NCBI GenBank assembly: GCA_045105235.1
Contig: JBGCDH010000010.1
Span: 1-64,000, forward strand
DNA length: 64,000 bases
Direction of reading: 5' to 3'
Origin: GCA-2684655 sp045105235
GTDB lineage: Bacteria > Planctomycetota > UBA1135 > UBA2386
Each line of letters begins with the position of its first letter. Positions within the stretch are counted from its first letter, which is position 1. Under the pieces are notes generated by a model. That model was not told where the DNA came from. It searched no databases and saw nothing but the letters and a program-made list of their open reading frames with translations. The translations under genes and the position numbers were made by a program. Positions 11,201 to 21,618 of this stretch are shown here, one piece after another.

Positions 11201-11941
11201 GCCGCGCGACCGGTGATCAAACGCCCGACAGTGGCCGTCCGGCGACAGGATCTCGTTTTCTTTGTAGAGGTAGCCCTGGCCGTGCGGCAGGTCGATGGTG
11301 ACACCGCCGGCCAGGCACATGTCCGACTCGCCCGACAGCAGGCTTTGCGCGGCGAGGTGGACCGCGACCAGCGACGTCGAACACGCCGTTTGCACGTTGA
11401 CGCTCGGCCCCTTGAGATCGAGGCAGTACGAGACCCGCGTCGCCAAGAAGTCCTTGTCGTTGCCGGTATGGCGCAGCAAGAACAGGCCAACCTCGTCCAT
11501 CAGGCGACGGTTGCGCAGCACGTTGTGCGCAAAGTAGCTGCCCATGCCGCAGCCAGCGAAGACACCGATCGGGCCGTCGAAGCCCGACGGCGGATGGGCC
11601 GCGTCCTCGAGGGCTTCCCAGCAGCACTCCAAAAACTGGCGATGCTGCGGGTCCATGATCGCCGCTTCTTTGGGGCTGAAGCCAAAGAACTCGGCATCGA
11701 AGTGGTCAAAGCCCGGCAAGCGCACGCCCGCTTTGACGTAGCGCGGATCCTTGAGGAGGCGCGCCGGCACACCGGCTTCGCGCAGCTCGTCGTCGGTCAG
11801 CGCATCGACGGACTCCACGCCATCGCGAAGGTTTTGCCAGTATTGATCAAGCCGGAGCGCGCCGGGCAGGCGCAGCCCCATGCCAACAATGGCAATGTCG
11901 TTGGCTCCAACGTCTTCGGCACCCACGTCTACGTCAGGCAT
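5282..11941 (-). CDS. single-module type I polyketide synthase, KS-AT-KR-DH-ACP-TE
   Basis: A 2,219-residue multidomain megasynthase. Approximate domains from the chosen ATG: ketosynthase 15-440 (active-site Cys187 in ACSTS, with ECHGTGT and VKTNIGH histidines); acyltransferase 545-860 (Ser641 in GHSLGE); a structural ketoreductase half about 965-1180; catalytic ketoreductase 1195-1385 (TGGLGGVGS; Tyr1365); dehydratase double hot-dog 1430-1730 (His1453 in an H-x4-G variant, Asp in HPALLDLATG); acyl carrier domain with Ser1851 in GGHSL; thioesterase 1960-2219 (Ser2011 in GFSGGG, His in GDHDSM). There is no enoylreductase. KR precedes DH, the reverse of modular PKSs. The single module with its own thioesterase suggests iterative synthesis of an unsaturated or hydroxylated chain, and a phosphopantetheinyl transferase must lie elsewhere. 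Alternative starts: GTG at 11959 or the frame opening at 12067. It leads an operon of glycosyltransferases and a flippase, so the product may be attached to a glycan. Product unknown. Confidence 0.9.
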   Translation of the reverse strand: MPDVDVGAEDVGANDIAIVGMGLRLPGALRLDQYWQNLRDGVESVDALTDDELREAGVPARLLKDPRYVKAGVRLPGFDHFDAEFFGFSPKEAAIMDPQHRQFLECCWEALEDAAHPPSGFDGPIGVFAGCGMGSYFAHNVLRNRRLMDEVGLFLLRHTGNDKDFLATRVSYCLDLKGPSVNVQTACSTSLVAVHLAAQSLLSGESDMCLAGGVTIDLPHGQGYLYKENEILSPDGHCRAFDHRSRGTIFGSGAGVVVLRRLADAIADRDHIYAVVKGTAVNNDGASKVGYLAPSVDGQAAAIAEALALSDVDPDQVDYVECHGTGTEIGDPIEVSALTQAFASSTRKQYCGIGSVKTNIGHLDTAAGVASLIKVCLGLHHEAIPPTVNHEKANPLIDFANSPFYVNDQLKPWPRGPRARFAGVTSLGVGGTNAHVVVGEAPRAAAKSAPDAGSQPAARQHELLVWSARNNRSLDDYQKRLDAFLRLQPAADLGDVACTLAFGRHAFARRRVAVCADRDEAMRVLGGEDARRVHTHTATANAQVVFLLPGGGAQYRHMGRDLYATDTVIQQHVDRGLELLAGKLDVDLREVWLGSSMSQADVEAAFDRPSVQLPAIFLLEYAMAQSWIAQGVKPTALFGHSLGENTAACLSGVLTMEQALQLVTLRGQLFERVERGGMISVPLSREDCEARLQANADLQNLDLATVNAPELCVVSGPVAELEQLTERLLADDVEAQRVRIDIAAHSRMLEPILADFRAFLRSLTLRAPQIPFVSNRSGTWIADEQATDPEYWVQHLRQTVHFADGADLLLQDERNVFLEVGPGRTLSSLVRLNPRWSQDRSAIPSLRHPEENVADDAYLTAAYGRLWAAGVELPLSAAIDEQRARLSLPTYAFRQERYWVEADEAGDAGEDATEVTRSDDLAEWLWQPRWRRAAGEASDADDQARWDDSRVDAEDESASDEDLPDLAGTWLVFVDGLSVCRRLAEAIKARGADVVEVHLGDAFAKLDEHRYALAPEAGREGYDALLQDLTASGRQVHGVVHAWMLTKDRSFRPGSSFFHRCEEQGFYSLFFLAQALGAEDDVPEEGRRIVVLANDLMGPEGGSGCPEKALLLGPSLVMPRELQNVTTAVVDIAPPAASGRRAKQADAHWRQLIRGLLGDVCSRDQGLFAHRDGVRFRRRHEARKLPEAELRAVPVRTGGTYVITGGLGGVGSLVAEWLAQNWQANVVLVSRRSLPARDRWDETLEQGGVDDATGRAIQQVRRLESAGATVHLGAADVADVVAMRALVANVRDRFGAIHGVFHAAGVLDDDLMAQKDQARMEHVLTPKVQGALVLDEVLGGEEPIDFLTLFSSTSAVLGPPGQVDYVAANAFLDAFARRRNAAGQRTIALQWGVWNRVGMSALGGSGQDSIDSTGGRPEVSDEPLFDERRQVGADEVVFSADYRTAEQWLLDQHRTEHGDALVPGTGYIEMAAQCLRGIGEQGPFEVRDLYFFEPLRVGDDEALPVRVRLRRSLEGYEFSVQSASAPDGGSDGWRTHAQARLLLHALPAAEAKDLQAIAARCEDVREAPAGGCGYLPSPQEAHLRFGQRWHVVRELRYGNGEALARLKLDDAFAGDCERYRLHPALLDLATGYAMELIDGYDAKSLWVPLTYRSVRVYGDLPAEFCSVVHNVAAVGKGGDLVSVDLELLDVATGAVLVAVAGFQMKRLAVGTQFGQQPATGRGDANVALSAAVSGGAGAHGSSAATQLLSDHIDKGIQPQEGMRALGRLLATRFGGENLLSPMPVPALLAEQERAQAPAAADGERFQRPDLGNDYVAPRDDLEQGLVHFWEDLLGIDSIGVTDDFFALGGHSLIAVRLFAKIKKAYRIDYPMSVLFEAPTIDGLAGMLRRDGVSGGEDGAAASGGSSDEAAPKARYRHLVPMQTGRAAGATMAADEPPATPFFLVAGMFGNVLNLRHLAQLVGEDRPFYGLQARGLFGDMEPHETFEEAARDYLEEVRQLQPHGPYLLGGFSGGGITAYEMARQLREAGEEVSMLVLLDTPLPTRSEVSRQDRLRIHAQRMRRDGPGYLWQWVRSRAAWELGKLRRRVGSSAEEQVPATFHSQVIEQAFRRQLGRYQMVEQPLRTWLFRPALDKRYKLAKGEHGSERFANEARELVLPDNGWTPFVGDLTVVETPGDHDSMVLEPNVRSLASVLRQAITEIEGVARAKQIEQATLLTTPS

Positions 11942-12201
11942 TGCGGATTCAGCTGTCACTGGAACTTCGTTGCCACCGGGATTTTCTCGACGGCGCCGAG
12001 CACACAACGGACAGTCGCAGCGATGCCGTGCTCCCAAGGGCGGGTTTTCGTCGCAGCAGGATACCACTGGGGGTCGATGATGCTAGCGAGCGGACGAAAC
12101 CCTGAGACGCGCTGGCTGGATCTACGCAGAGGCCGCGATGCGTCGTTCGCAACGATTCGCGACGTTGCACACCTGGACCCCATTCGATACGGACTACTGC
12201 T

Positions 12202-13224
12202 GTGCACGTTCATGTTGTCATCGTCAACTACGGCACCGCAGCTTTGGTCGTCGAGTGCATTCTCACCGTCGCGGCGGAGAAGCTGGCTCTGACCAAAGCT
12301 CCGGCGCCGCAGCCCCAGTCCAAGCAAGGCGCTGCGGGCGCTGCCGAGCGGCACCACATCACGGTCGCCGTCGTCGACAATCCCAAAGTGCCGCCGAGCG
12401 ACAACGACGACGCCACCGCCCTTTCGGCCGCCATCCAAGAGCACGGCTGGCAGGACTGGGTGCAGCTGTGCGCAATGCCCCGCAACGGTGGCTTTGCCTA
12501 CGGCGTCAATGCGGGCAGGCAGTCGGCCAGCGACCTCGACCAACCGCCCGACGCGTTTTTCTTGCTCAACCCAGACACCTACATCCACCCCGGCGCGATC
12601 TCGGAGCTGTGCGACTACCTGGTCGCGCACCCCGAAGCCGGCATGGTGGGCAGCCGTCTCGAGGATCCGGACGGCACCGTGCAGCACTCGCGCTTTCGGT
12701 TTCCGAGCCTCGCCAGCGAGTTCGACCGCGGTCTCAATCTGGGCATCGTCTCGCGCCTGCTGCGGCGTTGGGCCACCTGCCCGCCGCTGTCCGAAACGGC
12801 CCACGAAATCGATTGGCTATCGGGCGCGGCCATGATGATCCGTCGCGACCTGTTCGATGCGGTCGGCCCATTCGACGAGGACTACTTCCTCTACTTCGAA
12901 GAACTCGACTTTGCCCGCCGCGCGCACGCTGCCGGAGCGCGTTCGCACTACGTGCCGGCCAGCAGGGTCGTGCACCTGGTCGGCCGCAGCACCGGCGTCA
13001 CGGTGCGCGACCGTCGCCCGGACCGCACCCCGAGCTACTGGTTCGCATCTCGCTCCCGCTACTTCAAAAAGCACCACGCCTGGCTCTACAAGCGAGTCGT
13101 CGACGTCGCCTTCACGATCGGCCGCTGTGGTTCGCACCTGCTCCGGGTGATTCGACGCCGTCCCTACGAGGGCCCGCCGCACTACCTCTGGGACTTTGTC
13201 CGGCACAACGTGCGGCCGTGGTAG
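12202..13224 (+). CDS. family 2 glycosyltransferase
   Basis: A 340-residue GT2 enzyme opening with VHVVIVNYGTAALVVECILTV. After an Ala/Pro/Gln-rich loop come VAVVDNPK, MPRNGGFAYGVNAG and FFLLNPDTYIHPGAI, which holds the DxD-equivalent. The C-terminal half has the GAAMMIRRDLFDAVGPFDEDYFLYFEE pattern of rhamnosyl- or N-acetylglucosaminyl-type transferases. The start is GTG at 12202. It is transcribed divergently from the PKS operon across about 260 bases, so the two probably share a regulatory interval. The gene ends 23 bases from the convergent chain-length gene. Confidence 0.82.
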   Translation: MHVHVVIVNYGTAALVVECILTVAAEKLALTKAPAPQPQSKQGAAGAAERHHITVAVVDNPKVPPSDNDDATALSAAIQEHGWQDWVQLCAMPRNGGFAYGVNAGRQSASDLDQPPDAFFLLNPDTYIHPGAISELCDYLVAHPEAGMVGSRLEDPDGTVQHSRFRFPSLASEFDRGLNLGIVSRLLRRWATCPPLSETAHEIDWLSGAAMMIRRDLFDAVGPFDEDYFLYFEELDFARRAHAAGARSHYVPASRVVHLVGRSTGVTVRDRRPDRTPSYWFASRSRYFKKHHAWLYKRVVDVAFTIGRCGSHLLRVIRRRPYEGPPHYLWDFVRHNVRPW

Positions 13225-13247
13225 CCCGACTGCGTGGACGTTCCGTG

Positions 13248-15617
13248 CTAGCCGCGGCCCCTCTGGGTCGGGTGCTGCAGCAGCGCCGTGACCACGCGGG
13301 CGCCTGCCGACTCGACGGCGTTGACCGCTGCCTTGACGTCCTGACGTGAGCTGGCGTTCACCTCGACGCAGATCTGCACGCCATCCACAAGGTGCAAGAT
13401 GGCATAGCCGCTCGGGTCGGTGCGCAGCGACTGCATCTCAAGCACGATGAAGCGGTGCGAATCGCGCAGCCGATCGATCATCGCCGTAAACCCAGGCCCG
13501 GCCACGCCAGCGCTCGGATTCTTGGGGTCGCCGGCCGGATAAAAACGCAGGCCCTTGATGGCGGTATCAAAGCCGCGCGCCGCCATGGCTTCGGCCGCCA
13601 TCGCTGCATCCTGGCTGATGGACGACGCCGGACCGCTGTCCGAGCGGTGGACTCCAGATCCGAGTGGTGCAGAACCACGTGCTGCAGAACCGCCAGGCCC
13701 TCGTGCCGGCGAAGCCACGCGCGAGGTGCTGGAGGTGCTCCGGCCGACATTGGCGAGGATCGGCAGCTGCAGACGGCGCGCCAGCCAACCGCCTTCCGGG
13801 TCGGTTGAGATGTAGGCAACGCGCTCGCCCGAGTAGAGGGCCAGGCCAACGGCCAGCGCCGCGGCCATGCGGCCGCCGTCGGCTCCCCCGGACGGCAGCA
13901 CGGCAAGGGCTAGGCCGTCAAAGGTGCTCGCATCGTAGTGGATCTCCGTCCAGAGCCGCGCGACCTCTGGCGCAATGTCCTGCAGGGCTTCGGGCAGCTT
14001 GGCGGCATCCAGATCGGCCTTGCGGCGGCGCTTCATCTGCAGCACTTCGACGCCGTCCGGAACCCCCGCCAGCACGACGTCGGCACGCGTGCGGATGCGG
14101 CGCTGACGCAGCGCCAGGAGCGCCGCCAGGGCCATGCCAAACGCTGCGCCGCCGGCGCCGCCAAAGACCACGAGCTTGCCGCGGCTGGGCGCCTTCTTCT
14201 CCGGCTCGAGCGTCGCGCGCTGCATGACCTGCACGTTGCTGATGTTGAGCTGCTCGAGGCGCTGGACCACCTTCAGGTTGGCGAGGCCTTCCGCAAAGCG
14301 CATGGCGGCGGCGCGCTTTTGCTCCGCCTCCATTTTGAGCGTTCGAATCTGCGGCTCGATCTTCTCGAGCTCATTCAGCCGCTCGCGCGCGGTCTTGCGC
14401 ACCTCCTGGAGGTTTGCCCGCTGTTCGCCGAGGGACGCCTGCTCGATGGTCAGGTCGTTGATGCGCTCGACCAGGCGCATGTACTCCGGGTGCTCTTCGG
14501 TCGGCCCCGGCAGCTCCAGCTGCGCGTTGATCTGGCGGAACTTCTCCTCCGTGCGCTCGATGCGCTCTTGCACGAGCTTGCGCAACCGGCTGCGCGTCTG
14601 CTCGGTGCCGTTGCGCTCCAGCTCGATCGTCAGTCCCGCCGTGCGCAGGCTGCTGAGCTCCTGGGTCAGGGACGCATACGCGGGGTTGAGCACCGGCTGG
14701 GACGAACCGGGAGCCACGCGCGTCTGCGGCACGCCCTTCAACACGGACTGGACGGCGGCCTTTTCCTTCTCGCTGCGCACGATTTCGACGGCCAGCTTGT
14801 CGAGGTCGGTTTCGATCTGGCCGACGTAGTCCTGCAGGTACTTCAGCTGGACTTCGAAGTCATAGACGCTCTTCTCGTTGCGGTATTCGAGCAGCGCCTG
14901 CTCGGCCTTGTCGGCCTCGACCTCCATGGCGCGCGTCGCCCGGTCGACGCTCTCCGCCCCCGCCATCTTGTCGTAGACGCTCGCGTGCAGGGCGCGGGCG
15001 GCATCCAGCCTGCCGTCGAGGATGCGCTGCGCCTGCGCGGGCGTATGCGAGAAGGCATACAGCGAAATGACGCTCGTGCCGGCCTCGGGCACGATGTTGA
15101 TCGTGCGCTTGAGCAACTCGGCAGCGACCCCCATGCGGTCCGAGCCCGTGTCGACCTTGGTGTCGTCGACCTTGAACCACCAGCTCTGCAGCTTGTGCAG
15201 CAGGTTGGCATGCCACGACTCGTTGCCAGAACGACCGTAGCTTAGATCCATTGGCTTGAGCAGCTCGTCAATGCCAATGCGCTCCACGGCGAGTCGATAC
15301 AGACCGGGCGACGCCAGAAACTGCATCTCGTTGAGCACCGCCTCGCGCGTTCCGGTTACACGAGGAGCCCCGGAGCCGATGCCCGAGAGCGTTGACTCGG
15401 ACACGATCACGTCGCGCACGCCGGGCCGCACAAACAGCTTGCCGGCCGACAGATACTGGTTCGGCGTGGTGACGGCCTTGAAGGCCCCCGCCAAGACGCC
15501 CAAGGTGCCGCAGGCCGCAATCAGAATGCGCCGCCTCAGGATGCCCCGGATGAGGACTTCAATCAGCGCTTTCGTCTTTGCCTGCTGCGATTGACCGCTC
15601 GTGCTCGCTTCCGCCAT
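13248..15617 (-). CDS. Wzz/Wzc-like polysaccharide chain-length protein with a degenerate kinase domain
   Basis: A 789-residue polysaccharide co-polymerase. The first membrane helix is at about residues 30-50 (ILIAACGTLGVLAGAF). A large periplasmic Wzz domain with long coiled coils (about 180-460, rich in Glu, Arg and Leu) and the second helix near 480-500 follow, then a cytoplasmic BY-kinase-like domain from about 565. In that domain, the position of the Walker A loop reads LPSGGADGGRM and lacks the GK[ST] core. The region expected to hold Walker A-prime reads YISTDPEGG, and there is no C-terminal tyrosine cluster. It therefore probably regulates chain length and partners the Wza-like lipoprotein without kinase activity. 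It contains a Ser/Gly/Ala-rich insert around 640-675. It lies just downstream of the Wza-like gene on the same strand. Confidence 0.85.
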   Translation of the reverse strand: MAEASTSGQSQQAKTKALIEVLIRGILRRRILIAACGTLGVLAGAFKAVTTPNQYLSAGKLFVRPGVRDVIVSESTLSGIGSGAPRVTGTREAVLNEMQFLASPGLYRLAVERIGIDELLKPMDLSYGRSGNESWHANLLHKLQSWWFKVDDTKVDTGSDRMGVAAELLKRTINIVPEAGTSVISLYAFSHTPAQAQRILDGRLDAARALHASVYDKMAGAESVDRATRAMEVEADKAEQALLEYRNEKSVYDFEVQLKYLQDYVGQIETDLDKLAVEIVRSEKEKAAVQSVLKGVPQTRVAPGSSQPVLNPAYASLTQELSSLRTAGLTIELERNGTEQTRSRLRKLVQERIERTEEKFRQINAQLELPGPTEEHPEYMRLVERINDLTIEQASLGEQRANLQEVRKTARERLNELEKIEPQIRTLKMEAEQKRAAAMRFAEGLANLKVVQRLEQLNISNVQVMQRATLEPEKKAPSRGKLVVFGGAGGAAFGMALAALLALRQRRIRTRADVVLAGVPDGVEVLQMKRRRKADLDAAKLPEALQDIAPEVARLWTEIHYDASTFDGLALAVLPSGGADGGRMAAALAVGLALYSGERVAYISTDPEGGWLARRLQLPILANVGRSTSSTSRVASPARGPGGSAARGSAPLGSGVHRSDSGPASSISQDAAMAAEAMAARGFDTAIKGLRFYPAGDPKNPSAGVAGPGFTAMIDRLRDSHRFIVLEMQSLRTDPSGYAILHLVDGVQICVEVNASSRQDVKAAVNAVESAGARVVTALLQHPTQRGRG

Positions 15618-15695
15618 GGCTCGTCGTCCTTCGTTGCTCTAGACCTGCCGACCGCTCGTGATGGCGCGAAGTCGTCTCGCACCGCTGATCTACGG

Positions 15696-16400
15696 CTAGA
15701 GGACGGGGACCGGCAGCGGGATCAGGCGACGGATGTATTGATCGACCCAGATGTCGACGTCGTCGATCGCGGTGTTGGGAACGAACAGGATGTCGCGTGG
15801 CTGCATGACGATCGCCGGCACGTTGCCCCAATCGTAGATATCCGCGTCGAGACGCCAGCGGCGCATTTCGCCGGTGCTGAGCCGCCGCACCAGGATGGTG
15901 TTGCGCAAGTTGGCGGTCGGCTTCAGGTGGCCCCCGGCGGCGCTGATCGCCTCGATCAGGGTCAGCGGACGGCCCGCAATCTCGACCGGGCCGGGCGTCG
16001 TCACGTCGCCGATGACAAACATCGTATCGGCCTCGGTCTCGCGGGTGCCTTCCCGGGCGATCACGTCGATGGTCAGCAGGTCGGCGTTGACGGCCTGGGT
16101 CTTGGTGTAGAGATCGGTGAGGCGCTTGTCGACTTCGGCCATGGTCAGGCCGCCGACATCCACCTGGTCGAGCATCAGGAACGACGCGGTGCCGTCCGCG
16201 TCGACGCGGACCTCGTGGTTCCAATCGGTCTTGAACGGAAAGTTCACCCGAATGGTGTCTCCGGTAGAAACGACCAACGGGTCCACCGAACGCGTCGCGT
16301 TGATCTCGGCAGCGAGCTCGCGGATGTCGTATCCGACGGCAGAACAACCTGCTCCGACCATGAGCAGGCATACAAAGACCAACCGCTGCAACTGATGCAT
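15696..16400 (-). CDS. Wza-like polysaccharide export lipoprotein (SLBB type)
   Basis: A 234-residue outer-membrane export protein with a lipoprotein signal ending LLMVGAGC (lipobox Cys about residue 19). A Poly_export domain starts at VSTGDTIRVNFPF (about residue 53) and includes VRVDADGTASFLMLDQVDVGGLTMAEV. An SLBB-type beta-grasp domain follows (MFVIGDVTTPGPVEIAGRPL, LIEAISAAGG), ending in MQPRDILFVPNT. It is shorter than E. coli Wza (about 380 residues), with one SLBB copy, as in many non-proteobacterial versions. The start at 16398-16400 gives a proper signal peptide; a GTG directly upstream (16401-16403) is an alternative. It is divergent from the glycosyltransferase at 16573. Confidence 0.85.
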   Translation of the reverse strand: MHQLQRLVFVCLLMVGAGCSAVGYDIRELAAEINATRSVDPLVVSTGDTIRVNFPFKTDWNHEVRVDADGTASFLMLDQVDVGGLTMAEVDKRLTDLYTKTQAVNADLLTIDVIAREGTRETEADTMFVIGDVTTPGPVEIAGRPLTLIEAISAAGGHLKPTANLRNTILVRRLSTGEMRRWRLDADIYDWGNVPAIVMQPRDILFVPNTAIDDVDIWVDQYIRRLIPLPVPVL

Positions 16401-16572
16401 CACGGGGATAGAATGACTTACGTTCGCCGTGCCGACAACATGGATTTCCCTTGGAAGCACTAGGTGATTGCCCCGGCTCGGTGGCGGTGGCCTCGGCAAC
16501 TGCCAATCGCATGGCCCCTGCTTGCCCACGCCTGGGAACGATTCTCGATATGATCCTCCGCGAAACGACCGA

Positions 16573-17898
16573 ATGAGAGCTCTCCTGCTGGCCGAGGCGG
16601 CCAATCCCGAATGGACCAGCGTACCGCTCGTTGGGTTCAACCAGTGCGAAGCGCTGCGGGAACAAATGGACGTGCACGTCGTCACGCAGGTGCGCAACCG
16701 CGAGGCCCTGCTGCGCCGCGGCTGGCGCGAGGGGCCCGATGCGGACTTCACGGCAATCAACTCAGAGCCGGTCGCCAAGCCCATGCACCGCGTCGCCAAG
16801 GTCATGGGACTCGGCTCGGGCCGCGCCTGGTCGCTGAGCACCGGGCTGCAGTCGATCGCGTATCTCTACTACGAGCGGGTCGTCTGGCGGACCTTTGCGG
16901 ATCGCCTCCGCGCCGGCGAGTTTGCTGCCGTGCACCGGATCACGCCGGTTTCGCCGGCGACGCCCAGCCCGATCGTCGCCCATCTCGCGCGCATCAACGT
17001 GCCGTTCGTGCTCGGCCCGCTCAACGGCGGCCTGAGCTGGCCCAGTGGCTTTGCGCGCGAACGCCTGCGCGAAGGCGAAATCTGGTCCGGGTTGCGCGGC
17101 TTGCGTCGGCTGCTGCCCGGCGCCAAGCGAACGCTGCGGCTCGCGACCCGCATCCTGGTTGGCTCGGCCAGCGCCATGTCGGAGCTGCCGCGCTCGGTCC
17201 GCGACAAGGCCATCGCCATGCCGGAAAACGGCATCCACGCCGACAACTATCCGGAGCCCGTGCGTGGCCCGAGCCGCGAATCCCGTGGACCGCTGCGGTT
17301 CACCTTCGCCGGTCGACTCGTGCCCTGCAAAGGACTCGAACTCGGCATCGAAGCCTTGCTGCCGCTGCTGCGTGCGGGCAAGGCGACGCTGACGATCTAT
17401 GGCGACGGCCCGGAGCGCAAACGTCTCGAGCAGCAAGCGGCGGCGGCGGGATCGACCGCAGACGGCCCGCTACCGGCGCAGGCAATCGAATTTGCCGGTT
17501 GGCTCGAACAGCCACAGCTGCTGGCCCGCATGCGCGACAGCGACGTGTTCTTGTTCCCAAGCATCCGCGAGTTTGGCGGCGGCGCTCTGGTCGAGGCCAT
17601 GGCCTGCGGGCTCTACCCGATCGTGGTCGACTACGGCGGCCCACCCGAGATCTGCGCCGACGCGGGGGCACGCATTCCGCTTGGCCCGCGCGAGAGCATT
17701 GTCGCGGGCCTCCGGGAGTGCGCAGAGCGTCTGTGCGAAGACCCCACGCAGCTCGACGAACTCGGCCACACTGCCTGGCGCCGGGCGATGACGTTTAGCT
17801 GGGCCAGCAAAGCGGCGACCTATGAATCGCTCTACCGAGAGCTGCGGGCCGGGCGAGGCTCGGCTCCGGCAATCGCCCCGGGTCACGCGCAGCCGTAG
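16573..17898 (+). CDS. family 4 glycosyltransferase (GT-B)
   Basis: A 441-residue GT-B glycosyltransferase. The N-terminal domain opens with MRALLLAEAANPEWTSVPLVG and contains VPFVLGPLNGGLSWPSGF. The C-terminal domain opens with LRFTFAGRLVPCKGLELGIEA and holds the nucleotide-sugar motif SIREFGGGALVEAMACGLYPI with its E(x7)E glutamates. The reading frame is open further upstream, but the ATG at 16573 begins the first beta-strand of the fold. It lies head-to-head with the Wza-like gene and converges on the beta-helix lipoprotein gene. It is one of about six transferases in the locus; donor unknown. Confidence 0.85.
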   Translation: MRALLLAEAANPEWTSVPLVGFNQCEALREQMDVHVVTQVRNREALLRRGWREGPDADFTAINSEPVAKPMHRVAKVMGLGSGRAWSLSTGLQSIAYLYYERVVWRTFADRLRAGEFAAVHRITPVSPATPSPIVAHLARINVPFVLGPLNGGLSWPSGFARERLREGEIWSGLRGLRRLLPGAKRTLRLATRILVGSASAMSELPRSVRDKAIAMPENGIHADNYPEPVRGPSRESRGPLRFTFAGRLVPCKGLELGIEALLPLLRAGKATLTIYGDGPERKRLEQQAAAAGSTADGPLPAQAIEFAGWLEQPQLLARMRDSDVFLFPSIREFGGGALVEAMACGLYPIVVDYGGPPEICADAGARIPLGPRESIVAGLRECAERLCEDPTQLDELGHTAWRRAMTFSWASKAATYESLYRELRAGRGSAPAIAPGHAQP

Positions 17899-17953
17899 GG
17901 GCGTGCCGCGAAGTCGCTGGCATGCTGATGTGCTGGGATGTCGAACCGCGGCC

Positions 17954-20041
<2,088 letters not shown>

Positions 20042-20241
20042 GGAGGATCTTGGTGGACGGTAACGTCGCCGCAGGGGCCGCAGAACGGCAAACCCTTGCC
20101 CGGCAGATGCGGAAGACCCCGCAGCTATCGTCGTCGATTTCGAGCCTCTTGAGCCGAGCCGTTCGTTGTCTCAACTCGATACGTGAACTTGTCTCACGCT
20201 TGTTCGCGGACTGGCCGCGCCGCTGGCAACGCCGGTTGTCG

Positions 20242-21600
20242 CTACGTCGAGGGCATGCGTTCGAGACGCGGCCGCGGCTGCAGCACCCGCCGCACAACGA
20301 CCCTTCGCTCCGCTTCGGCGCGGCTGCCCCGGATCAAACCGGCGGCCATCGCAACGTAGATCGCCGGCAAGAAGCCGTTGACCAGCAGGTCAAACGCCAG
20401 GATGAGCAGGATGCTGGTGCACCCCGTCCACAGCGCGCGATCTTCCCCCGCAGCCCGGAGGTGCTGCAGCGAAGACCGGAACGCGGGAACCCAGAGCATG
20501 CCGTAGGTCGAGATCATGCCGAACAGACCGGTCGTCGCGAGCGCGATGATCCAGAAGCTGTCGGTGACAATGACCTCCATCTCCCCCGTCTCTGGATTGA
20601 TGACGTTGCTGAAGTTCCAGCCGCCGGCACCGAAGATCGGGGTCCGCCACAGCTTTTCGAGCAGGATCACTTCGTTGTCCAGGCGGAAGCCCAGCGACAA
20701 GGCGCGCTCTTCGGAAAGCGATCGCGAGTATTCGATCAGCATCTCTTCGAGCACGCCGCCGCTGACGATGCGGGCAACGAGATAGATGGGCACGAGCAGC
20801 AGCAGCCCTGCCGGAACCCACGAGCGGAACGGCCGTCGCGTCGCGGCGAAACCAACCATGGCCAGCAGCAGCGCCCCCGTCGATTTGCAGGCGACGACCA
20901 CCGCGCCTAAGCCGGCGACCGCCAGCACCAGCCGCTGGCCGAACAGCTTGCGCTGGCCCGAGTCAAACAGGGCAAGGCCAGCCAGGAACGCGGCCGCCAT
21001 GAACAGCGCCAGCTCAAGACCATGCTGCATGAAGACCATCGGGCGCCAGCCACCGCCGCGCGAGGTTTGGTCGAAAGCGTGCTGCCCCGCGCCGTAGAAA
21101 ATTCGGTGCAGCTGCGGGCTCATGCGCAGCTCGTACAGGCAAAACGGCACGTAGGCCAAGCCCGCCAAGAAGACGCCCCACAGCAGTTCGCGGCGGCCGA
21201 TCTTTGTGCTTAGATAGACCGCGCCGATCAAGTAGGGAATGCCGAGCCGGATGCAGCGATTCAGCGTCGTCGCAAACGCATCGTATGGGCCAACGTTGTT
21301 GGTCAGCGACGCAATGCCGCCGGCGATCATGGCGCCGACAAACAGAACATCGCCGAAGCACGGTCGAAATCTCTGGATCGCTCCCGAATCGAACGCCAGC
21401 ACCCCCAAGAGCAGCGCCAGGCTGATCGCCTCGGCCTTGCCGAGAGACACAGGCCCCGGCAGCGGGATCGTCAGGATCGGCAAAAACAGCATGCCCGCAA
21501 GCAGCACGATCAGCGCCGCCACACGAGCCGACAAGAACGCAAACAGGCCGGCACCGAGCGGCACCGACCCGAGCAAAACAAGGTGGGCCAGGGAGTTCAT
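20242..21600 (-). CDS. O-antigen ligase/polymerase (Wzy/WaaL-like) membrane protein
   Basis: The 452-residue protein has about 10-12 transmembrane helices. A large central periplasmic loop (about residues 160-205 and again 290-340) contains YGAGQHAFDQTSRGGGWRPM. The family-type segment EERALSLGFRLDNEVILLEKL leads into TPIFGAGGWNFS, matching O-antigen ligase/polymerase proteins that join or transfer lipid-linked glycan units on the periplasmic side. ATG at 21598-21600. It is separated by only 18 bases from the upstream GT2 gene and followed after 200 bases by the beta-helix lipoprotein gene. Ligase versus polymerase cannot be decided from sequence. Confidence 0.82.
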   Translation of the reverse strand: MNSLAHLVLLGSVPLGAGLFAFLSARVAALIVLLAGMLFLPILTIPLPGPVSLGKAEAISLALLLGVLAFDSGAIQRFRPCFGDVLFVGAMIAGGIASLTNNVGPYDAFATTLNRCIRLGIPYLIGAVYLSTKIGRRELLWGVFLAGLAYVPFCLYELRMSPQLHRIFYGAGQHAFDQTSRGGGWRPMVFMQHGLELALFMAAAFLAGLALFDSGQRKLFGQRLVLAVAGLGAVVVACKSTGALLLAMVGFAATRRPFRSWVPAGLLLLVPIYLVARIVSGGVLEEMLIEYSRSLSEERALSLGFRLDNEVILLEKLWRTPIFGAGGWNFSNVINPETGEMEVIVTDSFWIIALATTGLFGMISTYGMLWVPAFRSSLQHLRAAGEDRALWTGCTSILLILAFDLLVNGFLPAIYVAMAAGLIRGSRAEAERRVVVRRVLQPRPRLERMPST

Positions 21601-21618
21601 GCCTACCGCCCCGCGCGT

